From the NCBI RefSeq assembly GCF_954871325.1, contig NC_088775.1:35069561-35133560 (forward strand): a stretch of 64,000 nucleotides of DNA. The letters run 5' to 3'. The position numbers and the translations under genes were made by a program. This DNA is from Gordionus sp. m RMFG-2023. Its lineage: Eukaryota; Nematomorpha; Gordioida; Chordodea; Parachordodidae. Under the pieces are notes generated by a model. That model was not told where the DNA came from, ran no database searches, and was given only the letters and a program-made list of their open reading frames with translations. Position 1 is the first letter of the stretch. Every line of letters begins with the position of its first letter. Of the stretch, positions 37,058-51,460 are shown piece by piece.

Positions 37058-39622
37058 GTCTTTCGCGACAAAAGATTTATTTTGTGAACCGAAAACGTAA
37101 AAAATAACATCTAAGCGGTATTGGATAGAGAATTAAATTCTGAGTTCAATGATATAAATATATTCAAAATTATGTTTAAAATGTTAGCCTTTCCCCTATA
37201 AATGTCTTTCGCGACAAAATATTTATTTTGTAAACCGGAAATTAAAAATATATCTAAGCGGTTTTGGATAGAGAATTAAATTCTGAGTTCAATGATATAT
37301 ATATATTCAAAATTACTTTTAAAATGTTAGCCTTTCCCCTATAAATGTCTTTCGCGACAAAATATTTATTTTGTGAACCGGAAACGTAAAAAAATACATC
37401 TAAGCGGTTTTGGATAGAGAATCAAATTCTGAGTTCAATGATATAAATATATTCAAAATTACATTTAAAATGTTAGCCTTTTCCCTATAAATGTCTTTCG
37501 CGACAAAATATTTATTTTGTGAACCGGAAATTAAAAATACATCTAAGCGGTTTTGGATAGAGAATTAAATTCTGAGTTCAATGATATAAATATATTCAAA
37601 ATTACTTTTAAAATGCTAGCCTTTCCCATATAAATGTCTTTCGCGACAAAAAATTTATTTTGTGAACCGGAAACGTAATAAAATACATCTAACCTCTTTT
37701 GGATAGAGAATTAAATTCTGAGTTCAATGATATAAATATATTCAAAATTACTTTTAAAATGTTAGCCTTTATAAATGTCTTTCGCGACAAAAGATTTCTT
37801 TTGTGAACCGGAAACGTAAAAAAATACATCTAAGCGGTTTTGGATAGAGAATTAAATTCTGAGTTCAATGATATAAATATATTCAAAATTACATTTAAAA
37901 TGTTAGCCTTTTCCCTATAAATGTCTTTCGCGACAAAATATTTATTTTGTGAACCGGAAATTAAAAATACATATAAGCGGTTTTGGATAGAGAATTAAAT
38001 TCTGAGTTCAATGATATAAATATATTCAAAATTACTTTTAAAATGCTAGCCTTTCCCATATAAATGTCTTTCGCGACAAAAAATTTATTTTGTGAACCGG
38101 AAACGTAAAAAAATACATCTAAGCGGTTTTGGATAGAGAATTAAATTCTGAGTTCAATGATATAATATATTCAAAATTACTTTTAAAATGTTAGCCTTTC
38201 CCCTATAAATGTCTTTCGCGACAAAATATTTATTTTGTGAACCGGAAATTAAAAATACAACTAAGCGGTTTTGGATAGAGAATTAAATTCTGAGTTCAAT
38301 GATATAAATATATTCAAAATTATTTTTAAAATGTTAGCCTTTCCCCTATAAATGTCTTTCGCGACAAAAAATTTATTTTGTGAACCGGAAACGTTATAAA
38401 ATACATCTAAGCGGTATTGTATAGAGAATTAAATTCTGAGTTCAGTGATATAAATATATTCAAAATTACTTTTAAAATGTTAGCCTTTCCCCCTATAAAT
38501 GTCTTTCGCGACAAAATAATTTTGTGAACCAGAAATTAAAAATACATCTAAGCGGTTTTGGATAGAGAATTAAATTCAGAGTTCAATGATATAAATATAT
38601 TCAAAATTACTTTTAAAATGTTAGCCTTTCCCCTATAAATGTCTTTCGCGACAAAATATTTATTTTGTGAACCGGAAATTAAAAATACATCTAAGCGGTT
38701 TTGGATAGAGAATTAAATTCTGAGTTCATTGATATAAATATATTCAATCCCCTATAAATGACTTTCGCGACAAAATATTTATTTTGTGAACCGGAAACGT
38801 TATAAAATACATCTAAGAGGTTTTGGATAGAGAATTAAATTCTGAGTTCAATGATATAAAAATATTCAAAATTACTTTTAAAATGATAGCCTTTCCCATA
38901 TAAATGTCTTTCGCGACAAAAAATATATTTTGTGAACCGGAAACGTAAAAAATACATCTAAGCGGTTTTGGATAGAGAATTAAATTCTGAGTTCAATGAT
39001 ATAAATATATTCAAAATTACTTTTAAAATGTTAGCCTTTCCCCTATAAATGTCTTTCGCGACAAAAATTTTATTTTGTGAGAAAACGTAAAAAAATACAT
39101 CTAAGCGGTTTTGGATAGAGAATTAAATTCTGAGTTCAATGATATAAATATATTCAAAATTACTTTTAAAATGTTAGCCTTTCCCCTATAAATGTCTTTC
39201 GCGACAAAAATTTTATTTTGTGAGAAAACGTAAAAAAATACATCTAAGCGGTTTTGGATAGAGAATTAAATTCTGAGTTCAATGATATAAATATATTCAA
39301 AATTATTTTTAAAATGTTAGCCTTTTCCCTATAAATGTCTTTCGCGACAAAATATTTATTTTGTGAACCGGAAATTAAAAATACATCTAAGCGGTTTTGG
39401 ATAGAGAATTAAATTCTGAGTTCAATGATATAAATATATTCAAAATTACTTTTAAAATGTTAGCCTTTCCCCTATAAATGTCTTTCGCGACAAAATATTT
39501 ATTTTGTGAACCGGAAATTAAAAATACATCTAAGCGGTTTTGGATAGAGAATTAAATTCTGAGTTCAATGATATAAATATATTCAAAATTACTTTTAAAA
39601 TGTTAGCCTTTCCCCTATAAAT
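37058..39622 (+). repeat. 2565-bp beta HOR unit, tandem partner 1
   Basis: Eighteen monomers. It shares three unusual events with the following unit at exactly 2565 bp: a 5-bp loss giving 'gcctttataaatg' (monomer start at 37777 and 40342), 'tacatataagcgg' (near 37970 and 40535), and a 1-bp loss giving 'gatataatatattc' (near 38159 and 40724). It shares 'gactttcgcg' with the preceding unit instead. The three units therefore record a nested order of duplication. Confidence 0.9.
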
Positions 39623-42330
39623 GTCTTTCGCGACAAAAGATTTATTTTGTGAACCGAAAACGTAAAAAATAACATCTAAGCGGTATTGGATAGAGAATTA
39701 AATTCTGAGTTCAATGATATAAATATATTCAAAATTATGTTTAAAATGTTAGCCTTTCCCCTATAAATGTCTTTCGCGACAAAATATTTATTTTGTAAAC
39801 CGGAAATTAAAAATATATCTAAGCGGTTTTGGATAGAGAATTAAATTCTGAGTTCAATGATATATATATATTCAAAATTACTTTTAAAATGTTAGCCTTT
39901 CCCCTATAAATGTCTTTCGCGACAAAATATTTATTTTGTGAACCGGAAACGTAAAAAAATACATCTAAGCGGTTTTGGATAGAGAATCAAATTCTGAGTT
40001 CAATGATATAAATATATTCAAAATTACATTTAAAATGTTAGCCTTTTCCCTATAAATGTCTTTCGCGACAAAATATTTATTTTGTGAACCGGAAATTAAA
40101 AATACATCTAAGCGGTTTTGGATAGAGAATTAAATTCTGAGTTCAATGATATAAATATATTCAAAATTACTTTTAAAATGCTAGCCTTTCCCATATAAAT
40201 GTCTTTCGCGACAAAAAATTTATTTTGTGAACCGGAAACGTAATAAAATACATCTAACCTCTTTTGGATAGAGAATTAAATTCTGAGTTCAATGATATAA
40301 ATATATTCAAAATTACTTTTAAAATGTTAGCCTTTATAAATGTCTTTCGCGACAAAAGATTTCTTTTGTGAACCGGAAACGTAAAAAAATACATCTAAGC
40401 GGTTTTGGATAGAGAATTAAATTCTGAGTTCAATGATATAAATATATTCAAAATTACATTTAAAATGTTAGCCTTTTCCCTATAAATGTCTTTCGCGACA
40501 AAATATTTATTTTGTGAACCGGAAATTAAAAATACATATAAGCGGTTTTGGATAGAGAATTAAATTCTGAGTTCAATGATATAAATATATTCAAAATTAC
40601 TTTTAAAATGCTAGCCTTTCCCATATAAATGTCTTTCGCGACAAAAAATTTATTTTGTGAACCGGAAACGTAAAAAAATACATCTAAGCGGTTTTGGATA
40701 GAGAATTAAATTCTGAGTTCAATGATATAATATATTCAAAATTACTTTTAAAATGTTAGCCTTTCCCCTATAAATGTCTTTCGCGACAAAATATTTATTT
40801 TGTGAACCGGAAATTAAAAATACAACTAAGCGGTTTTGGATAGAGAATTAAATTCTGAGTTCAATGATATAAATATATTCAAAATTATTTTTAAAATGTT
40901 AGCCTTTCCCCTATAAATGTCTTTCGCGACAAAAAATTTATTTTGTGAACCGGAAACGTTATAAAATACATCTAAGCGGTATTGTATAGAGAATTAAATT
41001 CTGAGTTCAGTGATATAAATATATTCAAAATTACTTTTAAAATGTTAGCCTTTCCCCCTATAAATGTCTTTCGCGACAAAATAATTTTGTGAACCAGAAA
41101 TTAAAAATACATCTAAGCGGTTTTGGATAGAGAATTAAATTCAGAGTTCAATGATATAAATATATTCAAAATTACTTTTAAAATGTTAGCCTTTCCCCTA
41201 TAAATGTCTTTCGCGACAAAATATTTATTTTGTGAACCGGAAATTAAAAATACATCTAAGCGGTTTTGGATAGAGAATTAAATTCTGAGTTCATTGATAT
41301 AAATATATTCAATCCCCTATAAATGTCTTTCGCGACAAAATATTTATTTTGTGAACCGGAAACGTTATAAAATACATCTAAGAGGTTTTGGATAGAGAAT
41401 TAAATTCTGAGTTCAATGATATAAAAATATTCAAAATTACTTTTAAAATGTTAGCCTTTCCCATATAAATGTCTTTCGCGACAAAAAATATATTTTGTGA
41501 ACCGGAAACGTAAAAAATACATCTAAGCGGTTTTGGATAGAGAATTAAATTCTGAGTTCAATGATATAAATATATTCAAAATTACTTTTAAAATGTTAGC
41601 CTTTCCCCTATAAATGTCTTTCGCGACAAAAATTTTATTTTGTGAGAAAACGCAAAAAAATACATCTAAGCGGTTTTGGATAGAGAATTAAATTCTGAGT
41701 TCAATGATATAAATATATTCAAAATTATTTTTAAAATGTTAGCTTTTCCCCTATAAATGTCTTTCGCGACAAAATATTTATTTTGTGAACCTGAAATTAA
41801 AAATACATCTAAGCGGTTTTGGATAGAGAATTAAATTCTGAGTTCAATGATATAAATATATTCAAAATTACTTTTAAAATGTTAGCCTTTCCCCTATAAA
41901 TGTCTTTCGCGACAAAAATTTTATTTTGTGAGAAAACGTAAAAAAATACATCTAAGCGGTTTTGGATAGAGAATTAAATTCTGAGTTCAATGATATAAAT
42001 ATATTCAAAATTATTTTTAAAATGTTAGCCTTTTCCCTATAAATGTCTTTCGCGACAAAATATTTATTTTGTGAACCGGAAATTAAAAATACATCTAAGC
42101 GGTTTTGGATAGAGAATTAAATTCTGAGTTCAATGATATAAATATATTCAAAATTACTTTTAAAATGTTAGCCTTTCCCCTATAAATGTCTTTCGCGACA
42201 AAATATTTATTTTGTGAAGCGGAAATTAAAAATACATCTAAGCGGTTTTGGATAGAGAATTAAATTCTGAGTTCAATGATATATATATATTCAAAATTAC
42301 TTTTAAAATGTTAGCCTTTCCCCTATAAAT
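39623..42330 (+). repeat. 2708-bp beta HOR unit, tandem partner 2 (19 monomers)
   Basis: 2708 bp is the 2714-bp unit minus the 5-bp and 1-bp losses it shares with its left partner. Truncated monomer at 41206-41324. The part after about 41300 departs from the left partner: it has single 'gtgagaaaacg' monomers separated by B monomers, as in 6457-9170. It also has private changes 'acgcaaaaaaa' near 41650, 'aacctgaaatt' near 41790 and 'gaagcgg' near 42217. Confidence 0.9.
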
Positions 42331-44325
42331 GTCTTTCGCGACAAAAGATTTATTTTGTGAACCGAAAACGTAAAAAATAACATCTAAGCGGTATTGGATA
42401 GAGAATTAAATTCTGAGTTCAATGATATAAATATATTCAAAATTATGTTTAAAATGTTAGCCTTTCCCCTATAAATGTCTTTCGCGAAAAAATATTTATT
42501 TTGTAAACCGGAAATTAAAAATATATCTAAGCGGTTTTGGATAGAGAATTAAATTCTGAGTTCAATGATATATATATTCAAAATTACTTTTAAAATGTTA
42601 GCCTTTCCCCTATAAATGTCTTTCGCGACAAAATATTTATTTTGTGAACCGGAAACGTAAAAAAATACATCTAAGCGGTTTTGGATAGAGAATTAAATTC
42701 TGAGTTCAATGATATAAATATATTCAAAATTACATTTAAAATGTTAGCCTTTTCCCTATAAATGTCTTTCGCGACAAAATATTTATTTTGTGAACCGGAA
42801 ATTAAAAATACATCTAAGCGGTTTTGGATAGAGAATTAAATTCTGAGTTCAATGATATAAATATATTCAAAATTACTTTTAAAATGCTAGCCTTTCCCAT
42901 ATAAATGTCTTTCGCGACAAAAAATTTATTTTGTGAACCGAAAACTTAAAAAAATACATCTAAGCGGTTTTGGATAGAGAATTAAATTCTGAGTTCAATG
43001 ATATAAATATATTCAAAATTACTTTTAAAATGTTAGCCTTTCCTATATAAATGTCTTTCGCGACAAAAAATTTATTTTGTGAACCGGAAACGTTATAAAA
43101 TACATCTAAGCGGTATTGGATAGAGAATTAAATTCTGAGTTCAGTGATATAAATATATTCAAAATTACTTTTAAAATGTTAGCCTTTCCCCTATAAATGT
43201 CTTTCGCCACAAAAGATTTATTTTGTGAACCGGAAACGTAAAAAAATACATCTAAGCGGTTTTGGATAGAGAATTAAATTCTGAGTTCAATGATATAAAT
43301 ATATTCAAAATTACTTTTAAAATGTTAGCCTTTCCCCCTATAAATGTCTTTCGCGACAAAATAATTTTGTGAACCAGAAATTAAAAATACATCTAAGCGG
43401 TTTTGGATAGAGAATTAAATTCTGAGTTCAATGATATAAATATATTCAAAATTACTTTTAAAATGTTAGCCTTTCCCCTATAAATGTCTTTCGCGACAAA
43501 ATATTTATTTTGTGAACCGGAAATTAAAAATACATCTAAGCGGTTTTGGATAGAGAATTAAATTCTGAGTTCATTGATATAAATATATTCAATCCCCTAT
43601 AAATGTCTTTCGCGACAAAATATTTATTTTGTGAACCGGAAACGTTATAAAATACATCTAAGAGGTTTTGGATAGAGAATTAAATTCTGAGTTCAATGAT
43701 ATAAATATATTCAAAATTACTTTTAAAATGTTAGCCTTTCCCATATAAATGTCTTTCGCGACAAAAAATATATTTTGTGAACCGGAAACGTAAAAAAATA
43801 CATCTAAGCGGTTTTGGATAGAGAATTAAATTCTGAGTTCAATGATATAAATATATTCAAAATTACTTTTAAAATGTTAGCCTTTCCCCTATAAATGTCT
43901 TTCGCGACAAAAATTTTATTTTGTGAGAAAACGTAAAAAAATACATCTAAGCGGTTTTGGATAGAGAATTAAATTCTGAGTTCAATGATATAAATATATT
44001 CAAAATTATTTTTAAAATGTTAGCCTTTCCCCTATAAATGTCTTTCGCGACAAAATATTTATTTTGTGGACCGGAAATTAAAAATACATCTAAGCGGTTT
44101 TGGATAGAGAATTAAATTCTGAGTTCAATGATATAAATATATTCAAAATTACTTTTAAAATGTTAGCCTTTCCCCTATAAATGTCTTTCGCGACAAAATA
44201 TTTATTTTGTGAACCGGAAATTAAAAATACATCTAAGCGGTTTTGGATAGAGAATTAAATTCTGAGTTCAATGATATATATATATTCAAAATTACTTTTA
44301 AAATGTTAGCCTTTCCCCTATAAAT
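42331..44325 (+). repeat. 1995-bp HOR unit containing the 1419-bp alpha-beta patch
   Basis: The leader (42331-42906) is beta-like and carries 'ttcgcgaaaaaat' in its second monomer. At 42907 the monomer starts like a beta copy but changes within itself to the 'aaaacttaaaaaaatac' state. From there to the next A1 the 1419 bp match 5038-6456 and 33071-34489 in length and monomer order, including the 'ttcgccac' monomer (43199) and the truncated monomer (43486-43604). This is a clear exchange or conversion patch whose left breakpoint falls inside one monomer, in register. Confidence 0.87.
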
Positions 44326-47040
44326 GTCTTTCGCGACAAAAGATTTATTTTGTGAACCGAAAACGTAAAAAATAACATCTAAGCGGTAGTGGATAGAGAA
44401 TTAAATTCTGAGTTCAATGATATAAATATATTCAAAATTATGTTTAAAATGTTAGCCTTTCCCCTATAAATGTCTTTCGCGACAAAATATTTATTTTGTA
44501 AACCGGAAATTAAAAATATATCTAAGCGGTTTTGGATAGAGAATTAAATTCTGAGTTCAATGATATATATATATTTAAAATTACTTTTAAAATGTTAGCC
44601 TTTCCCCTATAAATGTCTTTCGCGACAAAATATTTATTTTGTGAACCGGAAACGTAAAAAAATACATCTAAGCGGTTTTGGATAGAGAATCAAATTCTGA
44701 GTTCAATGATATAAATATATTCAAAATTACATTTAAAATGTTAGCCTTTTCCCTATAAATGTCTTTCGCGACAAAATATTTATTTTGTGAACCGGAAATT
44801 AAAAATACATCTAAGCGGTTTTGGATAGAGAATTAAATTCTGAGTTCAATGATATAAATATATTCAAAATTACTTTTAAAATGCTAGCCTTTCCCATATA
44901 AATGTCTTTCGCGACAAAAAATTTATTTTGTGAACCGGAAACGTAATAAAATACATCTAACCTCTTTTGGATAGAGAATTAAATTCTGAGTTCAATGATA
45001 TAAATATATTCAAAATTACTTTTAAAATGTTAGCCTTTCCCCTATAAATGTCTTTCGCGACAAAAGATTTCTTTTGTGAACCGGAAACGTAAAAAAATAC
45101 ATCTAAGCGGTTTTGGATAGAGAATTAAATTCTGAGTTCAATGATATAAATATATTCAAAATTACATTTAAAATGTTAGCCTTTTCCCTATAAATGTCTT
45201 TCGCGACAAAATATTTATTTTGTGAACCGGAAATTAAAAATACATCTAAGCGGTTTTGGATAGAGAATTAAATTCTGAGTTCAATGATATAAATATATTC
45301 AAAATTACTTTTAAAATGCTAGCCTTTCCCATATAAATGTCTTTCGCGACAAAAAATTTATTTTGTGAACCGGAAACGTAAAAAAATACATCTAAGCGGT
45401 TTTGGATAGAGAATTAAATTCTGAGTTCAATGATATAAATATATTCAAAATTACTTTTAAAATGTTAGCCTTTCCCCTATAAATGTCTTTCGCGACAAAA
45501 TATTTATTTTGTGAACCGGAAATTAAAAATACAACTAAGCGGTTTTGGATAGAGAATTAAATTCTGAGTTCAATGATATAAATATATTCAAAATTATTTT
45601 TAAAATGTTAGCCTTTCCCCTATAAATGTCTTTCGCGACAAAAAATTTATTTTGTGAACCGGAAACGTTATAAAATACATCTAAGCGGTATTGTATAGAG
45701 AATTAAATTCTGAGTTCAGTGATATAAATATATTCAAAATTACTTTTAAAATGTTAGCCTTTCCCCCTATAAATGTCTTTCGCGACAAAATAATTTTGTG
45801 AACCAGAAATTAAAAATACATCTAAGCGGTTTTGGATAGAGAATTAAATTCTGAGTTCAATGATATAAATATATTCAAAATTACTTTTAAAATGTTAGCC
45901 TTTCCCCTATAAATGTCTTTCGCGACAAAATATTTATTTTGTGAACCGGAAATTAAAAATACATCTAAGCGGTTTTGGATAGAGAATTAAATTCTGAGTT
46001 CATTGATATAAATATATTCAATCCCCTATAAATGTCTTTCGCGACAAAATATTTATTTTGTGAACCGGAAACGTTATAAAATACATCTAAGAGGTTTTGG
46101 ATAGAGAATTAAATTCTGAGTTCAATGATATAAAAATATTCAAAATTACTTTTAAAATGTTAGCCTTTCCCATATAAATGTCTTTCGCGACAAAAAATAT
46201 ATTTTGTGAACCGGAAACGTAAAAAAATACATCTAAGCGGTTTTGGATAGAGAATTAAATTCTGAGTTCAATGATATAAATATATTCAAAATTACTTTTA
46301 AAATGTTAGCCTTTCCCCTATAAATGTCTTTCGCGACAAAAATTTTATTTTGTGAGAAAACGTAAAAAAATACATCTAAGCGGTTTTGGATAGAGAATTA
46401 AATTCTGAGTTCAATGATATAAATATATTCAAAATTATTTTTAAAATGTTAGCTTTTCCCCTATAAATGTCTTTCGCGACAAAATATTTATTTTGTGAAC
46501 CGGAAATTAAAAATACATCTAAGCGGTTTTGGATAGAGAATTAAATTCTGAGTTCAATGATATAAATATATTCAAAATTACTTTTAAAATGTTAGCCTTT
46601 CCCCTATAAATGTCTTTCGCGACAAAAATTTTATTTTGTGAGAAAACGTAAAAAAATACATCTAAGCGGTTTTGGATAGAGAATTAAATTCTGAGTTCAA
46701 TGATATAAATATATTCAAAATTATTTTTAAAATGTTAGCCTTTTCCCTATAAATGTCTTTCGCGACAAAATATTTATTTTGTGAACCGGAAATTAAAAAT
46801 ACATCTAAGCGGTTTTGGATAGAGAATTAAATTCTGAGTTCAATGATATAAATATATTCAAAATTACTTTTAAAATGTTAGCCTTTCCCCTATAAATGTC
46901 TTTCGCGACAAAATATTTATTTTGTGAACCGGAAATTAAAAATACATCTAAGCGGTTTTGGATAGAGAATTAAATTCTGAGTTCAATGATATATATATAT
47001 TCAAAATTACTTTTAAAATGTTAGCCTTTCACCTATAAAT
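44326..47040 (+). repeat. 2715-bp beta HOR unit (19 monomers)
   Basis: One base longer than the 2714-bp units. It keeps the older leader states ('ttcgcgacaaaat' in the second monomer, 'gaatcaaatt' in the third), unlike the units on either side. Its A1 has a private 'gcggtagtgg', and 'atatttaaaatt' occurs near 44575. Truncated monomer at 45915-46033. The last monomer has 'tttcacctat' just before 47041. Confidence 0.9.
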
Positions 47041-49034
47041 GTCTTTCGCGACAAAAGATTTATTTTGTGAACCGAAAACGTAAAAAATAACATCTAAGCG
47101 GTATTGGATAGAGAATTAAATTCTGAGTTCAATGATATAAATATATTCAAAATTATGTTTAAAATGTTAGCCTTTCCCCTATAAATGTCTTTCGCGAAAA
47201 AATATTTATTTTGTAAACCGGAAATTAAAAATATATCTAAGCGGTTTTGGATAGAGAATTAAATTCTGAGTTCAATGATATATATATATTCAAAATTACT
47301 TTTAAAATGTTAGCCTTTCCCCTATAAATGTCTTTCGCGACAAAATATTTATTTTGTGAACCGGAAACGTAAAAAAATACATCTAAGCGGTTTTGGATAG
47401 AGAATTAAATTCTGAGTTCAATGATATAAATATATTCAAAATTACATTTAAAATGTTAGCCTTTTCCCTATAAATGTCTTTCGCGACAAAATATTTATTT
47501 TGTGAACCGGAAATTAAAAATACATCTAAGCGGTTTTGGATAGAGAATTAAATTCTGAGTTCAATGATATAAATATATTCAAAATTACTTTTAAAATGCT
47601 AGCCTTTCCCATATAAATGTCTTTCGCGACAAAAAATTTATTTTGTGAACCGGAAACGTAAAAAAATACATCTAAGCGGTTTTGGATAGAGAATTAAATT
47701 CTGAGTTCAATGATATAAATATATTCAAAATTACTTTTAAAATGTTAGCCTTTCCCCTATAAATGTCTTTCGCGACAAAATATTTATTTTGTGAACCGGA
47801 AATTAAAAATACAACTAAGCGGTTTTGGATAGAGAATTAAATTCTGAGTTCAATGATATAAATATATTCAAAATTATTTTTAAAATGTTAGCCTTTCCCC
47901 TATAAATGTCTTTCGCGACAAAAAATTTATTTTGTGAACCGGAAACGTTATAAAATACATCTAAGCGGTATTGTATAGAGAATTAAATTCTGAGTTCAGT
48001 GATATAAATATATTCAAAATTACTTTTAAAATGTTAGCCTTTCCCCCTATAAATGTCTTTCGCGACAAAATAATTTTGTGAACCAGAAATTAAAAATACA
48101 TCTAAGCGGTTTTGGATAGAGAATTAAATTCTGAGTTCAATGATATAAATATATTCAAAATTACTTTTAAAATGTTAGCCTTTCCCCTATAAATGTCTTT
48201 CGCGACAAAATATTTATTTTGTGAACCGGAAATTAAAAATACATCTAAGCGGTTTTGGATAGAGAATTAAATTCTGAGTTCATTGATATAAATATATTCA
48301 ATCCCCTATAAATGTCTTTCGCGACAAAATATTTATTTTGTGAACCGGAAACGTTATAAAATACATCTAAGAGGTTTTGGATAGAGAATTAAATTCTGAG
48401 TTCAATGATATAAAAATATTCAAAATTACTTTTAAAATGTTAGCCTTTCCCATATAAATGTTTTTCGCGACAAAAAATATATTTTGTGAACCGGAAACGT
48501 AAAAAAATACATCTAAGCGGTTTTGGATAGAGAATTAAATTCTGAGTTCAATGATATAAATATATTCAAAATTACTTTTAAAATGTTAGCCTTTCCCCTA
48601 TAAATGTCTTTCGCGACAAAAATTTTATTTTGTGAGAAAACGTAAAAAAATACATCTAAGCGGTTTTGGATAGAGAATTAAATTCTGAGTTCAATGATAT
48701 AAATATATTCAAAATTATTTTTAAAATGTTAGCTTTTCCCCTATAAATGTCTTTCGCGACAAAATATTTATTTTGTGAACCGGAAATTAAAAATACATCT
48801 AAGCGGTTTTGGATAGAGAATTAAATTCTGAGTTCAATGATATAAATATATTCAAAATTACTTTTAAAATGTTAGCCTTTCCCCTATAAATGTCTTTCGC
48901 GACAAAATATTTATTTTGTGAACCGGAAATTAAAAATACATCTAAGCGGTTTTGGATAGAGAATTAAATTCTGAGTTCAATGATATATATATATTCAAAA
49001 TTACTTTTAAAATGTTAGCCTTTCCCCTATAAAT
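47041..49034 (+). repeat. 1994-bp beta HOR unit (14 monomers)
   Basis: Leader carries 'ttcgcgaaaaaat' (47187) and 'gaattaaatt' in the A2 position, both shared with 42331 and 49035 units. It lacks the 'taacctc' and 'gatttctttt' A monomers of the 19-monomer unit. Truncated monomer at 48195-48313. The monomer at 48460 has a private 'gtttttcgcg' start. Confidence 0.9.
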
Positions 49035-51460
49035 GTCTTTCGCGACAAAAGATTTATTTTGTGAACCGAAAACGTAAAAAATAACATCTAAGCGGTATTG
49101 GATAGAGAATTAAATTCTGAGTTCAATGATATAAATATATTCAAAATTATGTTTAAAATGTTAGCCTTTCCCCTATAAATGTCTTTCGCGAAAAAATATT
49201 TATTTTGTAAACCGGAAATTAAAAATATATCTAAGCGGTTTTGGATAGAGAATTAAATTCTGAGTTCAATGATATATATATATTCAAAATTACTTTTAAA
49301 ATGTTAGCCTTTCCCCTATAAATGTCTTTCGCGACAAAATATTTATTTTGTGAACCGGAAACGTAAAAAAATACATCTAAGCGGTTTTGGATAGAGAATT
49401 AAATTCTGAGTTCAATGATATAAATATATTCAAAATTACATTTAAAATGTTAGCCTTTTCCCTATAAATGTCTTTCGCGACAAAATATTTATTTTGTGAA
49501 CCGGAAATTAAAAATACATCTAAGCGGTTTTGGATAGAGAATTAAATTCTGAGTTCAATGATATAAATATATTCAAAATTACTTTTAAAATGCTAGCCTT
49601 TCCCATATAAATGTCTTTCGCGACAAAAAATTTATTTTGTGAACCGGAAACGTAAAAAAATACATCTAAGCGGTTTTGGATAGAGAATTAAATTCTGAGT
49701 TCAATGATATAAATATATTCAAAATTACTTTTAAAATGTTAGCCTTTCCCCTATAAATGTCTTTCGCGACAAAATATTTATTTTGTGAACCGGAAATTAA
49801 AAATACAACTAAGCGGTTTTGGATAGAGAATTAAATTCTGAGTTCAATGATATAAATATATTCAAAATTATTTTTAAAATGTTAGCCTTTCCCCTATAAA
49901 TGTCTTTCGCGACAAAAAATTTATTTTGTGAACCGGAAACGTTATAAAATACATCTAAGCGGTATTGTATAGAGAATTAAATTCTGAGTTCAGTGATATA
50001 AATATATTCAAAATTACTTTTAAAATGTTAGCCTTTCCCCCTATAAATGTCTTTCGCGACCAAATAATTTTGTGAACCAGAAATTAAAAATACATCTAAG
50101 CGGTTTTGGATAGAGAATTAAATTCTGAGTTCAATGATATAAATATATTCAAAATTACTTTTAAAATGTTAGCCTTTCCCCTATAAATGTCTTTCGCGAC
50201 AAAATATTTATTTTGTGAACCGGAAATTAAAAATACATCTAAGCGGTTTTGGATAGAGAATTAAATTCTGAGTTCATTGATATAAATATATTCAATCCCC
50301 TATAAATGTCTTTCGCGACAAAATATTTATTTTGTGAACCGGAAACGTTATAAAATACATCTAAGAGGTTTTGGATAGAGAATTAAATTCTGAGTTCAAT
50401 GATATAAAAATATTCAAAATTACTTTTAAAATGTTAGCCTTTCCCATATAAATGTCTTTCGCGACAAAAAATATATTTTGTGAACCGGAAACGTAAAAAA
50501 ATACATCTAAGCGGTTTTGGATAGAGAATTAAATTCTGAGTTCAATGATATAAATATATTCAAAATTACTTTTAAAATAGCCTTTCCCCTATAAATGTCT
50601 TTCGCGACAAAAATTTTATTTTGTGAGAAAACGTAAAAAAATACATCTAAGCGGTTTTGGATAGAGAATTAAATTCTGAGTTCAATGATATAAATATATT
50701 CAAAATTATTTTTAAAATGTTAGCTTTTCCCCTATAAATGTCTTTCGCGACAAAATATTTATTTTGTGAACCGGAAATTAAAAATTTATCTAAGCGGTTT
50801 TGGATAGAGAATTAAATTCTGAGTTCAATGATATAAATATATTCAAAATTACTTTTAAAATGTTAGCCTTTCCCCTATAAATGTCTTTCGCGACAAAAAA
50901 TTTATTTTGTGAGAAAACGTAAAAAAATACATCTAAGCGGTTTTGGATAGAGAATTAAATTCTGAGTTCAATGATATAAATATATTCAAAATTATTTTTA
51001 AAATGTTAGCCTTTTCCCTATAAATGTCTTTCGCGACAAAATATTTATTTTGTGAACCGGAAATTAAAAATACATCTAAGCGGTTTTGGATAGAGAATTA
51101 AATTCTGAGTTCAATGATATAAATATATTCAAAATTACTTTTAAAATGCTAGCCTTTCCCATATAAATGTCTTTCGCGACAAAAAATTTATTTTGTGAAC
51201 CGGAAACGTAATAAAATACATCTAAGCGGTTTTGGATAGAGAATTAAATTCTGAGTTCAATGATATAAATATATTCAAAATTACTTTTAAAATGCTAGCC
51301 TTTTCCCTATAAATGTCTTTCGCGACAAAAAATTTATTTTGTGAACCGGAAACGTAATAAAATACATCTAACCTCTTTTGGATAGAGAATTAAATTCTGA
51401 GTTCAATGATATAAATATATTCAAAATTACTTTTAAAATGTTAGCCTTGCCCCTATAAAT
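49035..51460 (+). repeat. Beta HOR unit running into the 3-kb duplication
   Basis: About 17 monomers, repeating the previous unit through about 50.9 kb (truncated monomer 50189-50307) and then extended by 'gctagcc' and 'aataaaatac' A monomers (51169 and 51315). Private changes include 'gaccaaat' near 50060, a 3-bp loss giving 'aaaatagcc' near 50577 and 'aaatttatc' near 50795. There is no A1 between 49035 and 56603, the longest A1-free interval in the left arm (7568 bp). Confidence 0.85.
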
